Shown in pieces: positions 63,979 to 64,000 of a stretch of 64,000 bases of DNA (position 1 is the stretch's first letter; the number at the start of each line of letters is the position of its first letter). The position numbers and the translations under genes are program-made. Source of the stretch: Psychromonas sp. psych-6C06. GTDB lineage: Bacteria > Pseudomonadota > Gammaproteobacteria > Enterobacterales > Psychromonadaceae. The stretch is from assembly GCF_002835465.1 (NCBI RefSeq), contig NZ_PIZM01000002.1:362398-426397 (forward strand), written 5' to 3'. Below the pieces are notes generated by a model. The model had not been told where the DNA came from. It saw only the letters and a program-made list of their open reading frames with translations, and searched no databases.

Positions 63979-64000
63979 TGCTATGCGCCTTTTACGATAA

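Overview
The window looks like the chromosome of a cold-adapted marine gammaproteobacterium, most likely Psychromonas or a close relative. The evidence is AT-rich DNA, a complete Na+-translocating NADH:quinone reductase operon with nqrM and apbE, Vibrio-type flagellar genes (flgO, flgP, flgT, cheV-cheR beside flgB, sigma-54 and sigma-28 promoters), rhombosortase, and the truC-yqcC/DUF3549-DUF3301 block typical of Vibrio, Shewanella and Psychromonas. The genus is inferred from gene content and family resemblance; no search was run.

Layout. 1-10.1 kb: cold-shock protein, yaiI, then nqrABCDEF-apbE-nqrM on the minus strand, bolA, bpt and infA. 10.1-11.8 kb: arfB, tapT and rrtA. 11.9-33.4 kb: a large flagellar cluster. 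flgBCDEFGHI with cheV-cheR upstream, then flgJKL and a long flagellin, run on the minus strand; flgA, flgMN and flgT are on plus; flgO-flgP are on minus. A Na+/H+ antiporter gene on plus separates flgI from flgJ. I could read sigma-54-type promoters before flgB, flgF, flgJ, flgL, the flagellin gene and flgT, and sigma-28-type promoters before flgMN and flgOP, which is the usual hierarchy. 33.5-36.1 kb: a tRNA-Arg(CCT), two 165-bp MITE-like repeats, a small unknown gene, a HAD nucleotidase and an RRF-family small protein. 36.1-41.6 kb: a TetR - RND/MMPL transporter - LolA-like - outer-membrane protein cassette with three copies of a TGACGAnTCGTCA-like palindrome. 41.6-48.0 kb: pxpABC (5-oxoproline hydrolysis), truC, yqcC, DUF3549, DUF3301 and a small HTH-like gene.

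48.0-63.4 kb is a composite genomic island. Its left edge is a 24-codon 5' remnant of a DUF2310 gene and its right edge is a 3' remnant of creA. Intact DUF2310 and creA genes, plus two more creA fragments, lie inside. The cargo includes an IS256-family transposase remnant, a NYN nuclease-like protein ending in a cold-shock-like domain with an overlapping unknown partner gene, a CoiA-like nuclease, a two-TM zinc-ribbon protein, a 1256-residue protein with a possible C-terminal restriction-endonuclease-like domain, and an ABC three-component (ABC-3C) conflict operon.

The most interesting system is that ABC-3C operon at about 61.2-62.7 kb together with the ATPase gene that follows it. Order: multi-TM protein - 62-residue single-TM protein - short CTD protein - middle component - DUF2326 ATPase, the last four with overlapping stop/start codons. 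The CTD protein has no recognisable fused effector. Instead it carries an N-terminal motif that also occurs in the cytoplasmic tail of the single-TM protein, which suggests that a membrane effector is recruited through a shared, possibly amyloid-like, motif.
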